Origin: Megalobrama amblycephala
Lineage: Eukaryota > Chordata > Actinopteri > Cypriniformes > Xenocyprididae
Assembly (NCBI RefSeq): GCF_018812025.1
Contig: NC_063045.1
Span: forward strand, 52,396,579-52,460,578
DNA: 64,000 nt
Direction: 5' to 3'
Below are positions 22,186 through 33,945 of this stretch, piece after piece; positions within the stretch are counted from its first letter, which is position 1; each line of letters opens with the position of its first letter. Below the pieces are notes generated by a model. The model was not told where the DNA came from, made no database searches, and worked only from the letters and a program-made list of their open reading frames with translations. Both the position numbers and the translations under genes were made by a program.

Positions 22186-24487
22186 AGGAGGTATAAAATA
22201 TTCTATAAAAACAGTCCGGCTAATATGCCCATAGGTGATACCAAAAGCACAACCATATTTTTGGACATATTCAAATATCTCAGAATTCACTGAACAAAAA
22301 GTAAAATAAAATAAATAAATAAATCAAGTAAAATATCAAATAAAACACAAATATCATCTTTTTGAAGTACCTTGGGGTACCATATAAATATTATTCAGCA
22401 TCCTGGTTTTATGACAATTATATAAAATTATATAAAAATGGGTGGGCTGAACTCATGATTGGTTGGGCCTGTACAACATAAACAGAGCCAAAGAGACATT
22501 CTAAACCCATGTTTTGAAGAATCTGGCAGTTAAATACCCTACAAACCTCTAATATAATCATGTGAAAGGCCTATTGTTTAAAAGCAGCTATTTTATGAAT
22601 ATCTTTTCAGATAATTTAACATTATTAGCATAGAAGTGCAGGAAACACTTCATAGTTCTCATACTTGAGTTGCTGTTAACTAAGAGATTGAAAAACACTT
22701 ATAGCGAGTTATTCAGCGCAGCAGGTTATTCAACCTAATCAAACTCGGTTTGATATCACGCAACAGTACAACTAATTGACTGAATTACCAAGGAACATTA
22801 GGTGTAACTCTTTTAGCAAAATACAGCCTGCATTGGGCTAAAATAGATCTTAATTAACTTAAAGAATGTTTTAAAAAGGTAGGGCTCAAAACAAAACTCA
22901 GTCAAAATCCTTCTATTATTTTTATTATGATGATGATATTTTAAATCTGTGCTGCAGAGGGCATTTGAATATCTGCGTGCTGTCATATTGAATGGTAATG
23001 CACATTACTTATGGAACACAGCACCATGTCCCAGTTCTCAACTATCAGCAATGGCCACCAAGGAGACAAGTCAAAGAAAACACAGCTTCATTCCCTGAGA
23101 AGAACTGGTGAACTCTTATTTTACATCATTTTTAAACAAATATGAAATGCGATGATAAATTTACTATAGCAATATTGGTGTGCTTGTAAAATTATAAATG
23201 CTTTTTGCCAATAACTTTAGTGTAGTCTAAAGATCAACAATAATGTTTTTTTTTTTTTTTATAAACTGGTGCGTCACAGCAAATTCATCTGTGATATTTG
23301 TCAAATCCATGCTCCCATCTATCTATCTACACACACAGACACACAGAGAGAGAGAAAGAGAGAGAATTTTGTTGGAAAGATATCACTGTGGCCCACCAGT
23401 TCTATAGATCAGAACCACTGATCTATTTATAATCTTTTTGAATTTTATTTAGTAAAGTATAAAAATGACTTGATGCAAGAATAGAGCCATAGTCATTCTA
23501 CATAATATTGTTACTGATTTCCAGAGCGTCCTTTCAAAAGAAAATCTCATTTATGCCTTAAGGTTAACCAAAAAAAAAAATTCTCTGAGACATCCGAGAT
23601 GTGAAACTCAGGAGTCCATCATTCTGGCTCGGCCCTGAACAAATAGACTTACCTGGCACCACGGAGCGAAAACATCATTAGGATTTCGCTGTCATCCGAC
23701 AGACGGAAATAAAAGAGCGGGATAGCAAACAGCGAAAACATATCAAAACTGTCTGATCTGATTAGATGCTGACAAAATATGGAGGCTTTGTACAACACAA
23801 GCAGACCTCAAGTAACAAGAACAAGAAAAACAAACCGTCACGTAATAAGCACTGTTGTGAAATCAGGTGGGATTTTTAGCCCGTTGAGACTATAATCAGA
23901 GCAGAGAGGGCCATCTTCCACCAGGCCTGTGACGAGTTAAGCAAACAGCTCTTTTCCCGCCCTTTCCTTACAAGGAAGGTTGTGAGATTAATTGGTTTGA
24001 GCGTGATAAGAGCCATATTCGAGTGTAGTTTAACAGTAGTGCTCTCTGACCGCTAGCTGAGCAGCTTAGTCACATTGCATTGATTATTCAACTGAGACCA
24101 TTTCTAGGAATAATAATCTACACGATCAGGAATTTCACACAAAGGGAAGGTTTCCCCACATAGATTTTGCAAGGGGTTCAAGTTGTTCATGCGGATTCAC
24201 CTTCTTCTTGGCTGTTTGGTTTGAAAGTGACTTCTGTGTAAGCTGCGTTTCATACATCACTATGCTATTGACAGTAGACAGATCTTTTTTGCCCTTGAAA
24301 TTTCACTAATGTGACCGCACCTTAATACGATGTTTTTTGGACACATAATATGCTAATATCAAAGAATTTGAATGCAAATATATTAACAATTACAATTAAA
24401 TTTACTAAATAAAACAAAACAACTAAAATAAATAACGTCAAATAATATCATTTCAATAACAAAATTCTTGGGTCTATGAATATATCA

Positions 24488-25408
24488 GGGGTGTCCAAAC
24501 CTGCTCCTGGAGGGCCACTGTCCTGCAGAGTTTAGCTCCAACCATATTAAACACATCTGAAACCAGCTAATCCAGGGGTGCATCCGAAAACATAGGCAGC
24601 TGACTTGTTGCCTCGCTGCCTTATCAGGCAATGACTCTGCAGGCAGCGACTGCACAAGAAGTTATCTCACAAAGGTACCTCTTTTTTTCTTCTTTTCTTT
24701 TTTAACTTCTGAGGCAGCTTAAGGGTTTAATGATCTACAGCAAAATTGAGAGAGCTTTGGTAATAACTAAGCACATATTTAATTACAACAATGGTAATTT
24801 CTTGCTAGAAATGACATGAGAAGTGTAAAACGTTGGTCAAAAGCTTACATTGGCTGCATCCGAAAACTTAGGAAGCTGACTTGTTGCCTCGCTGCCCTAT
24901 CAGGCAATGACTGTGTAGGCAGCATTTGCGCACAAAGGTACCTCACGAAACTGATTTCGGACAGACTTCTAAAGGCAGCATGACAGTTTAATGATCTACA
25001 GCAAAATAGGACGAGCTTTAGTGATAACTAAGCGGATATTTAATTACTACAATAGTAATCTCTAAGTGGAAAATGTTGGTCAAACACGTACATTTACACA
25101 CAAAATGACCACCAACCGCAACTTTCAGACAGCATCTTTATTTTTTAGCTCAACTGTCACAGAATGGAAAGCACAGGATTGTGGGATATCAAAGGCAGTG
25201 AAGGATACATTTATGCTGCCTTTACAATCAAAAATCGATCAGATGAAGGAATCTCAGGAAACAGGAAGTGACGCTAACATTGGATTCGGACGTGCCTTGA
25301 TGCCTTCCTACCTTGGAATGTATCCTCTGACGGCAGCATTTTTAAGTTTTCGGATGCAGCCACTAGAAACTTTCAGGCTAGTGTGTTGGAGCTAAAATCT
25401 GCAGGACG
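24488..25408. mobile_element. Outer element split by a nested insertion
   Basis: The left part (24488-24574) has GTCCTGCAGAGTTTAGCTCC. The right part (about 25365-25408) has the inverse, GGAGCTAAAATCTGCAGGAC. The outer palindromic repeat is a common fish element with GGGTGTCCAAACCTGCTCCT at its start. It is interrupted by the 24576-25363 element. Confidence 0.7.
24576..25363. mobile_element. Nested TIR element GGTGCATCCGAAAAC with internal duplication
   Basis: The left terminus GGTGCATCCGAAAAC is matched by GTTTTCGGATGCAGCC at the right. The first part recurs in direct orientation 276 bp further on: GCATCCGAAAAC then AGCTGACTTGTTGCCTCGCT at 24580 and at 24856. So the element carries a tandem duplication of its left portion. 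An open frame of about 109 codons (25066-25395) crosses the right end; it has no recognisable domain. Confidence 0.7.
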
Positions 25409-26012
25409 TCTATGCTCTATATAAAGTTTTTTTTTTTTTTATATTCCAGTATTGCACCATATAATATGCTGGTGTGGTGTGAACCAGTTACATGTGTGTC
25501 TTCAGCATGTTTTGGGAATTAATTATTGAAAAGTACCAAAAACTTGAAGCCTGAGGCAAGTTATTGATTTTATAATACAGGTTCAGATCCACACATTGGA
25601 TTTTGGGTTCTTTAAGAGCCCCAACCAAAATATTCTAAAAACATTAGTATTTTCTGCACCACTACCGTCACCAAATGGAACTGCAAAAATCATGACTGTT
25701 TTCAAACTTGTTTCCCTGATCACTCGCCCCACCTGCAATTGGCTGGTCAAACAAATAGTTCCGCCCCAAAACTCACACCATTGGTTGAACCAATGCCGCT
25801 GTTGTTGGGCAGATTGGAGGAATGTTTTCATAGTGCCTCAGAGCCACAGTATTTACACTTTTCAAGTGAAACAACACAAATGGTTTACTTAAAGCTGTTT
25901 TGGGGATAAAAGTAAGCATTTATACATCAAAAAAAAAAAAAAAAAAAAAATACACACATGACCTTTAAGAGTTTATGATAATAAATACAAGTAAAACGTT
26001 TAGGCAACTCAC

Positions 26013-26060
26013 CTCTGCTTGGAAGCCTTTCAGCAAAGGAGCTATCTGTTTACGCAAATC
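26013..26060 (-). CDS. cux1: cux1 exon 3 (16 residues)
   Basis: This is a 48-nt microexon encoding DLRKQIAPLLKGFQAE, against DLRKQVAPLLKSFQGE in mammalian CUX1. CUX2 has EIREMVAPVLKSFQAE, so the DLRKQ start favours CUX1. The acceptor is TCTATTGCAG and the donor is GCAGAG followed by GTGAGT, both strong. It is phase 0 at each end, so skipping it would remove 16 residues without a frameshift. It is separated from exon 2 by an intron of 27,972 bp and from exon 4 by one of 12,167 bp. It continues the N-terminal helical region that precedes the long coiled coil. Confidence 0.93.
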
Positions 26061-26727
26061 CTGCAATAGAAAAAAAAAAAACAGACATTAGAACTATTAG
26101 AACTTTAATCATTCTATATAAGATTCTGAAATGAACAGACACAACATTGTCTATCAAATTCACCATGTGTGGAACTCAGGATATTGAGAGCAGACAATGC
26201 CAGGAATCCTATCGCAGATGGAGGAAAAAAATGGGGGGGAATACACAAAATGTATTCAAATAGATATCTTAATTTATCACATGTCCCAGGGCTGGGTTTG
26301 TTCTCTTCAAAAGAGGAAAAAACACACACAGCAAGTGCACGCACATGTGTACGAACACACACAAATGCTCTCTCACATAAAAGAGTATCACCTTGTGCTG
26401 TTCCTGACTACGGGCAAAGGACAGAGTGTGTTTTAAGGAGTGTATATGTATGCATTAGTCCTGATATGCCCTCATTTTTCCCTTGCATGAGTTCTCCATG
26501 ACTCAGTCCTCTCCGCTGCAAAAAAAACTGCTCATGCAAAAACAGCGAGAACAAAAAGCAAAGTGCAGCTCCACATGCATGTATATATGCGCTACAGCCG
26601 CGCAGTTGATGCGAAAAAATGACAATTAGTTCTAAAGAAAGATTTACAACTGTAGTCTATTACTATATCATCTTGTCATAAAGTTACAGATGAATGAGTT
26701 GCTTTTCGGCTCATGTTTCTGAGTGAT

Positions 26728-26764
<37 letters not shown>

Positions 26765-26799
26765 ATCATAAAGAGAAATAAAAAAAATATCTGCTCCTG

Positions 26800-27240
26800 G
26801 AAAACAAACCATGTCTTTGTTTCGAGTTTGGATGGCAGCGCACCTCCCTCCTCTTGCGGGCCCTTACAGTCGAGTAATTTTGATGCCGTGGTATTAAAGT
26901 ATATCAGATTAAGATGAACATCAATGCCTCTTTCATTTGAACATAGGGTGGGTGTTTCAACATGAAATGACATTACACACGGCTGTGAATAAATCTCCAG
27001 GCCGGACAAAAAGCCCTCACATTAAAAGTCAGTATAGGAATGCCTACCACGCACAAACACATTACTGAGCGCTGGGGCCGAATAAAACGGCGCCCTGAGT
27101 GCAGTAATCGCCAGGACGCAGGCCATTACGCCACTGCGGCATAAAGATATACACATCATTACCGAAGCTGCTCGCGTTTCATTAGCAGTGTAGGAGTTAC
27201 CATTGCAGATATATTTAATATAATGGGCAAGATAGAATTG
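26800..27240. promoter_or_regulatory. Candidate conserved non-coding block 0.7 kb downstream of exon 3
   Basis: This stretch is complex, moderately GC-rich and repeat-free, with words such as GCCATTACGCCACTGCGGCA and CATTACCGAAGCTGCTCGCG (27120-27175), unlike the AT-rich DNA around it. Position within an intron of a developmental regulator makes an enhancer plausible. No alignment was possible. Confidence 0.33.
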
Positions 27241-27363
27241 GATTTTACAGGAAAAGTAGCAAAAAAATCCTCCTCTTCAACCCGTCCACTCCAACTTTTT
27301 TTTATGGTTTTGTCTGTGGTCTAAGAATCGGGTAACGATCAATGTACCAGGCCAAGAAGATTA

Positions 27364-27368
<5 letters not shown>

Positions 27369-27452
<84 letters not shown>
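27369..27452. repeat. (TA)n microsatellite
   Basis: About 42 TA units, among the longest in the window. Length may be unreliable in an assembly. Confidence 0.95.
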
Positions 27453-27457
<5 letters not shown>

Positions 27458-27947
27458 TTTTACTAATCTGAGATAAAATACTTTCAAATAATTTTAAAAA
27501 CACTAATCTAAATTCATCTGCTTAAATGCAATTAAAAATTATTTTATTATATATATATGTAAGCAATATATATAAACAAAATAAAAATGATATGTATTAA
27601 TTAGACCACTAATTTTAAAAACAAAAAAGGTAGCTACTTAAAATAATAAGCTCAAATATAAGATAAAACATATAAGATAGCTTAACAACAAATTTAACAA
27701 CTGTTTGGTAATTATACTTCAAGGTATGTTATTTAATAGTTTTGACGGCTTTACTTTTATTCTAAAATAATAAATGTAGAAAATTCTATCTAAAAACTAT
27801 GTGGCCAAAAATAAATATCATTTGGTAAATATTATGCAAATAGGCATTTTTACAAAGTTTGCATACATACCATTTACTGTAAATTTATGTTTTATGCCAA
27901 AATGATACCAATAAGTATTGGCATTGTATCAGCCAGCCTACTCTTAA

Positions 27948-28140
27948 AGGGACAGTTCACCCAAAAATGAAAATTCTGTCATTTACTCACCTTCAGGTTG
28001 TTCCAAACCTGTATATATTTATTTGGTTACAAACATTCTTCCGAATATCTTCCTTTGTGTACAGCAGAACAAAGAAATTTAGGTTTGGAACAACATGAGG
28101 GGGAGTAAATGATGAGAGAAGTTTCATTTTTGCTATCCCT
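27948..28140. mobile_element. Angel-like MITE with intact TTAA flanks
   Basis: It is 193 bp, beginning AGGGACAGTTCACCCAAAAA and ending TTTCATTTTTGCTATCCCT, with TTAA on both sides (27944-27947, 28141-28144). The interior pairs with itself: GGTTGTTCCAAACCTG at about 27998 against AGGTTTGGAACAACAT at 28081. Confidence 0.82.
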
Positions 28141-29354
28141 TTAAGATATCATCACTACTGAAATTTTGGCTTCAATACCACTGATTTAGAATCGATAGTA
28201 AATCATTACCTGTCAATGAAAAAAACATTTTGACTGCTAGTGTTAAGCAGTGTATACACACAACATGTCCGCCAGGTCGATCGAGATGAGCAGGTAACAC
28301 AATGACAAAGCAAGATTCCTGCAACTAGCTGACGTCTGCACGTCTCACTCATGTTTGGAGAGAAAGAGTGCTGGCAGAGAGCAGACAGAAGTGGTGGAGG
28401 GTAGCTTTGACCCCACTGCACTCTTCATCTTCCCAGAGCGAGCAGCTGGGCCTCCGTTCCCGCTCTCCCGCCCGCACTGGCTACTGTACAGATGACATTT
28501 ATGTAAGTGCCGCACCAGAGGGGCCCACGTGACCAGGAGGAAACATCTCTCAACATCTGGTTTCAACATAATACTCGGGGCCTGGCCAAAAGAGAGTTCC
28601 CCTGCCCGCCTTGAGCGGTATTCTCATACTCCATCTTTCTCTGCAGATGCAATCTGCCCGCGTTTGTTCGCAAAGACAGCAGTGCATAAAAATACATTTA
28701 TATTGTTAGCGAATGGATAAAAAGCTCGCAATAAAAGTAAATCTCCAGGAACCAAGCCAAGTTCGAGCATGTGCAAGTCGTTGGTAAATCCAGAGGGGTC
28801 TGAAGACGGAAACACAATCTGTCGGACTACTGCAGCACGGAAAGTGACGGTGAGGTCAAAACATGACGTGACAGAAGCTTAACAGCTGAACGAACAAAAC
28901 CAATGCAGGCAAACTGCACCTCATGGATGACTGAAAAGGGAAATTAATTACAGTAATTGTCAAGCTATGAATCAAATATTATCAGATTATCTTGCATGCA
29001 TGCATTTCTGATTTGGAATAATTAATGATTTGAGTAAATATTGATACATGATATATCCTGCTATAATTAAATTGGATTAGATTATATGACATATACTGTG
29101 ATCAGTTTCAGAAATTAAATTAAGGTGCAATATTTAAAGTATTTAAATATTTAATATTTTAAAATTGATTAAAATATTTTAATAACATATTTAATTAATA
29201 TTTTAAATATTTTAATCATAAGCCACTTCCAATTAGTGTTATATTTGACACTCGACTCAATTTCAGATATCTGGCAACTAAAGGTTAACAAAATATATGA
29301 AACTATTTAAATAAAAAATAAAATGGAAATTAACAAAGTTCAATCATTTTTTAA

Positions 29355-30150
29355 AGGGGTCCTTGATTATGGTTTAACTTTAGTGTGCAATGTTGCTGTT
29401 TGAGCATAATCAACATCTGCAAAGTTACGATGCTCAAAGTTCAATGCAAAGGAAGATATTTTCTTCTACAAAAATCACTTTTTAAGGACTACAACAAACG
29501 GGTTAATGACATCACGAACCTCATAAACCCCGCCCCTGAGAACACGCAACAAAGGGGGTGAGGCCATGTTGGGCTGTTTTAGAGAAGAGGAAGAGTTGTT
29601 GTAGTAGAGTGTTGTTGCCATGCCGTCATTTTACACCGGACTGCTTCACAAACGAGGGTGAATTCAATGCTGGATTTGCACAAAAGATTAACATGACGGG
29701 ACATGCTAGTCGATGAGTTGAATCAACTCCACAGCAACTACATATATTTATCCACTAACCGTTCAAAACGTTCAGTTGCATTCTAAAAGTTGTAACTTCT
29801 TCCTGAGTCTCTCCATCAGTGTTGACTCTGGTTTGATCAATGTAAGGCTGAACGCCATTACTGATGATCGTCATTTTGGCTGCGTGAGATTCTCCAGCTT
29901 TGTTGTTGAGCAACCAAAGCATGAGCTGTTAAAGCTCCGCCCTCTTCTGGAAAGGGGGCCGGGAGCAGCAGTTCATTTGCATTTAAAGGGACACACAAAA
30001 AAGGCGTGTTTTTGCTCACACCCAAATAGGGGCAAATTTGACAAGCTATAATAAATGATCTGTGGGATATTTTGAGGTGAAACTTCACAGACACTGGGGA
30101 CACCAGAGACTTATATTACATATTGTAAAAATGGGCATAGTAGGTCCCCT
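29355..30150 (+). mobile_element. TIR element, family AGGGGTCC, copy 2 with TTAA flanks
   Basis: It starts AGGGGTCCTTG and ends TAGGTCCCCT, with TTAA at 29351-29354 and 30151-30154. It is highly similar to the copy at 21344-22185 and related to the partial copy at 63593. It has no transposase. It shares a word near its end (GACTTATATTACAT) with the 11365 element in reverse. Confidence 0.8.
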
Positions 30151-30302
30151 TTAATTTTAAACATTCAAATAAAAAAAAAAAAACTATACATTTTAAAAAT
30201 AAACAAACACATTTTTGCCTGGTTCATTTCTGACCCTGATGAGTATTATATATTAGCTCTCTACTCAGTATTGATAGTAATATACTCAAAAGAATATTGC
30301 AG

Positions 30303-30477
30303 CTTTTTTTCAAGAATTACTCATTTCAATTAATAGTAAAATTCCTTCAAATTGAATTGAATAATCCTTATGTAAAAAATATTATTATTAGTATTCAATT
30401 AAAATATGTAAGGATTATTCAATTCACTTTGATGGAAATTTACTATTAATTGAAATATGTAAATCTTGAAAAAAGGC
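30303..30477. repeat. Long hairpin, arms about 72 nt
   Basis: The left arm (30303-30374) and right arm (about 30405-30477) pair with fewer than ten mismatches. Both contain CAATTAATAGTAAA and GAATTGAATAATCCTTA (second read as complement). The loop is about 30 nt. It could be a palindromic MITE without a clear target duplication, or a hairpin RNA source; nothing decides between them. Confidence 0.75.
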
Positions 30478-31032
30478 CTAATTTTTTTTAACTGTATCAA
30501 TACCTGTCATGAAAAAATATAAAAAAATACATAATTATCAGTCGACCTCTGGAAAGCTACCCACAAAAACTGAGAAACAGATCTTTCTCTCTGAGCAAGA
30601 GAGTTTAGGGCTTTTCACCCTCCAAATCAATAATCACATCCTCTGGGGGGCTCATGCGTGCCACGCAGTCAATCAACCAGCAAAAACACATTCTTCCAGT
30701 GTCCCCACATCCAGATCCACCTAAAGTCCCTAAAAGCCGTCCCCTCCTCTTGCACGATGCATCTTTAAACCCGCCAGTTTGGCAGATTACACAGCTGCAT
30801 GGGCCAGCCTGGTGAATTATTTACCATCAACGTGAGCCTCTCCCTCCTCCCACTCACTCCATTATATAGAGCATCACATGCCAACTGGTCCTGGCACGCT
30901 GGCATCTGGGGTGGCACTGCCTTAGTGGAGCCAGGCCAGGCCTGTTTTAAGCTTCTGGTGTCTGCCGTAATACCATCTAAGCTTAGTAGGTACAGTGATC
31001 AACAGATCGGTTTAATCGTATCTGATTGACCG

Positions 31033-31110
31033 AGAGAATATACACAAGGAGGATTTAACAAAATGATGGACACCCATGATTTTCCTAAATCCTCCTCATG
31101 TATATTCTCT
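31033..31110. repeat. Short hairpin, 25-bp arms
   Basis: AGAGAATATACACAAGGAGG (then ATTTA) at 31033-31057 pairs with TAAATCCTCCTCATGTATAT (then TCTCT) at 31086-31110, with 2 mismatches and a 28-nt loop. The arms stop abruptly and no terminal motifs of known elements are seen. Confidence 0.75.
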
Positions 31111-31826
31111 TTATACAGACACAGGTCAAAATCTATTTTGGCACAAATTCGACGAAAATATTATTAAGACACATAAGCTGAGTTACATCTAGGTCCACAA
31201 AGAAACTGCATTCTTCTACATTTACCATAGTGATTCCTGTGGAAAGTCCAGTTGAATTTGAATATGGTAGAATGGGTTAAATAAAACTGATAATACGCTA
31301 TTTTGAGTGCTGAAAACATGATTATTCAAAATACTTAATAAATGAACATGCTTTGTGAGGTCATAATGGTAAGCGCTCACAATTTCTACTGAACTTTGTG
31401 TGGCAGATTGTTAAATCCAGCACTTTCAGTAAGATTAAAGCTGTAGCATGAGATTATATACAACAGTAATGAAATAATGAAATAATGTTCAGCTCAGTGA
31501 ATCTAGTTTTATGTTTTGGATTCTCCTGGAAAATGGCTACCGGCCTGTTCTGTGAATCATAAATCTCACTAAATCCAGCACTGGAAATGGTGGAAACAGG
31601 AAAGCACATGGTATCGCCTGTCCACTGGATGTCTTCTCTTGTCTTTTGCTGCCTTCTGGATGAAGAATCTCCATTCAACAAAGTCCAGGAGCATCACCCT
31701 GCTCGTTATTCAAAAGTACACGGACACACACACGCTCATGCATAGAGAGCAGAGAGCAGCCATGATGGATGAGAGGAGAGTTACACTGATAAGAGAAAGG
31801 CCGTTGTGCCTCCATTATAGAGGAAA

Positions 31827-31844
31827 ACACACACACACACACAC
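31827..31844. repeat. (AC)n microsatellite
   Basis: A short AC run, not associated with an element. Confidence 0.85.
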
Positions 31845-32114
31845 TTCCAAACATTCTACAGGAAACAGAACTGTGGCATTTCACTGAAGGTGGCTGATAC
31901 CAAAGTGCATTGTCAGCTTCTGTGCAAGAATCTGTAAAATCAGATATTTTCCAGTTTCTTCATGTAAAAACGAAAAAAGAAAGGTACCCATCAGTGGTTC
32001 AGTGCTGAACCCGTGCTCGGTTTTCGCAACAGGATGGAAACATAAGAAAACAATAGGATGAATATGAAAAGTACCACTCGACTTTTCTCAGTGCAAAACT
32101 TTCCACAACAACAC

Positions 32115-32205
32115 TAGGCTGCTCTTGGTGGTTGCCAGGGTGTTGCTATGTAGTTACTAGGGCTTTCAGGGTGGTTGCCAGGGTGTTGCTAGGGTGTCCT
32201 CAGTG
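32115..32205. repeat. Degenerate minisatellite, GGTTGCCAGGGTGTTGCTA unit
   Basis: Units GGTTGCCAGGGTGTTGCTAT, AGTTACTAGGGCTTTCAGGG, and again GGTTGCCAGGGTGTTGCTAG follow each other. This minisatellite type is scattered through cyprinid genomes. Confidence 0.7.
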
Positions 32206-32646
32206 GTATTTATGGCTTGGGTTGTTCTTCTAATGCAAGTCTATAGGATTTGTTTGCCCGTTTTTTGCCCACCACCTGTCTATCCACTTTACATCATAGA
32301 AGTAAGTAATTTTCTGTGAATGTTTGAGACTACCAATTCATTAGCCGCTATAGGTAAATAACAAGAATTACAAAGTGCAGTAAATGGTACAACTATCCAT
32401 GCTACCAACCAGTGTGTTTATGATTATGATAATACATTTAAAAAAAAAAGAGAGAGAAAAAATCCACTATCTATCTATTGTCAATAGAGTAGCAATGTAT
32501 GTCAACATGGTGAATCCGCATGACCAACTTGAACCTGTGGTGAAGAAATCTTTCGTTTTCTTGCGAAATGTCGTGGATTCCTATTGAAACGACAATTTAA
32601 CCCGCGAAAATTCATGCAAACATAGGCAAATCTGACTGTACCTTAA

Positions 32647-33125
32647 AGGATTAGTTCAACCAAAAATGAAAATTCTGTCATTAATTACTCACCCTCATGT
32701 CGTTCCACACCCCTAAGACCTTCGTTTATCTTCGGAACACAAATTAAGATATTTAATTAAATCCGAGAGGTTTTTAATCCCCCAGCGTTCTGATGTAGAA
32801 CCTGGAAGCACTGAACGTAAATAGTGTAGGAGAAGGACAGGGAAAAGAAGAAATTGTTGAATAAAGTTGTTATTTTTGTTTTGTTTTTGCGCACAAAAAG
32901 TAAGGCTAAACCACTGTAGTCACGTTGACTATTTTAACTATGTTTTTACTACTTTTTTGGACCTTGAATGATGGTAATTATATTTCAGTCTATGGGGGAT
33001 AAAACCTCTCGGATTTCATCAAAATATCTTAATTTGTGTTCTGAAGACGAACGAAGGTCTTACGGGTTTGGAACGAAATGAGGGCGAGTAATTAATGACA
33101 GAATTTTCATTTTTGGGTGAATTAC
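32647..33125. mobile_element. Angel-related TTAA element
   Basis: It starts AGGATTAGTTCAACCAAAAA after TTAA (32643-32646) and ends GAATTTTCATTTTTGGGTGA then ATTACC. The right flank is eroded. Inner arms pair: CCCTAAGACCTTCGTT near 32711 with AACGAAGGTCTTACGG near 33050. The middle (about 32780-33000) is an unpaired insert. Confidence 0.75.
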
Positions 33126-33288
33126 CATATAAATTTGATCACTATGTTCTTATGTTTAATATTTAGGGTTATGGATTTGAACAAACCTTTAAATATGAGC
33201 AATGGTAATACTTATTCTTACTTTAACAAGACTATATAATGTATGCAAATTTTGTGTGCGTCAGTGCTTACCTATTGCACCCAAGCTT

Positions 33289-33296
33289 GTGTGTGT

Positions 33297-33352
<56 letters not shown>
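33289..33352. repeat. (TG)n microsatellite
   Basis: About 31 GT units with one interruption (TATG at 33300). It produces Cys-Val open frames that are not genes. Confidence 0.95.
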
Positions 33353-33356
<4 letters not shown>

Positions 33357-33877
33357 GTCTGTGTGCGCAGCTGTGCACGCATGTCTGCGCGTGGGCGTGC
33401 CAGTGTCCCTATTCCGTGCTCCCACACCCTTAAGGTCACAGTCAATTAAAGCAGATGTAGAACAGACCCCCATTGCATTCAGACCAATTTCAGCTCCACC
33501 TTAAACCTTCCACGCTCTCTTAACCACACATAAACATGAGAGGGAACTGTGAGCAGCATAACCATATAAATAAGAGTTGTTACAGTAGGATAAAATGAGA
33601 AAGAGAGAAAATCAAGAATGGATAGGGGTTGGGGGGCCCCCGTTGGCCCCCACGAGATGAATGCCCCCAGACGCTGGTCTGGTAATGAGGTCATGGAACT
33701 GTCAGACAAACCCCCAAACAAAGACGCTGTGATCTAGGACCGGCCGGCCTCTCAGACACACACTCTCTTGATGGATGCTATCAATCACAAGCCCCCCCCC
33801 CCCACCCCCTTTTAATAATCCACACCACAAACATCACAAATACTTGAAAAAAATCCCCAAATGCTAAAATAAGTTTT

Positions 33878-33945
33878 AATATAATATAATATAATATAAT
33901 ATAATATAATATAATATAATATAATATAATATAATATAATATAAT
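33878..33945. repeat. (ATAAT)n microsatellite
   Basis: About 13 pentanucleotide units followed by a T run, in AT-rich DNA. Confidence 0.95.

Larger units (their letters stand above)
13846..26012 (-). other. cux1: cux1 intron 3
   Basis: This intron is 12,167 bp. Separate entries cover its repeats: 17435-18486, 18915-19056, 19846-19911, 21344-22185, 24488-25408. Stretches with nothing clearly recognisable are 13860-17430 (AT-rich around 14540-14780), 19060-19840, 19920-21340 and 22190-24480. The last includes a short GA-rich run near 23345. Positions 25560-25970 resemble a dispersed repeat ending in a poly-A run (about 25929-25950), but I cannot name it. Confidence 0.55.

Noticed and set aside
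25066..25395. 109-codon open frame
   Set aside because: It crosses the right end of a nested non-autonomous transposon and has no recognisable domain or splice context.
33202..33504. Cys-Val-rich and His-Thr-rich open frames on both strands
   Set aside because: They are translations of a TG/CA microsatellite and carry no independent coding evidence.
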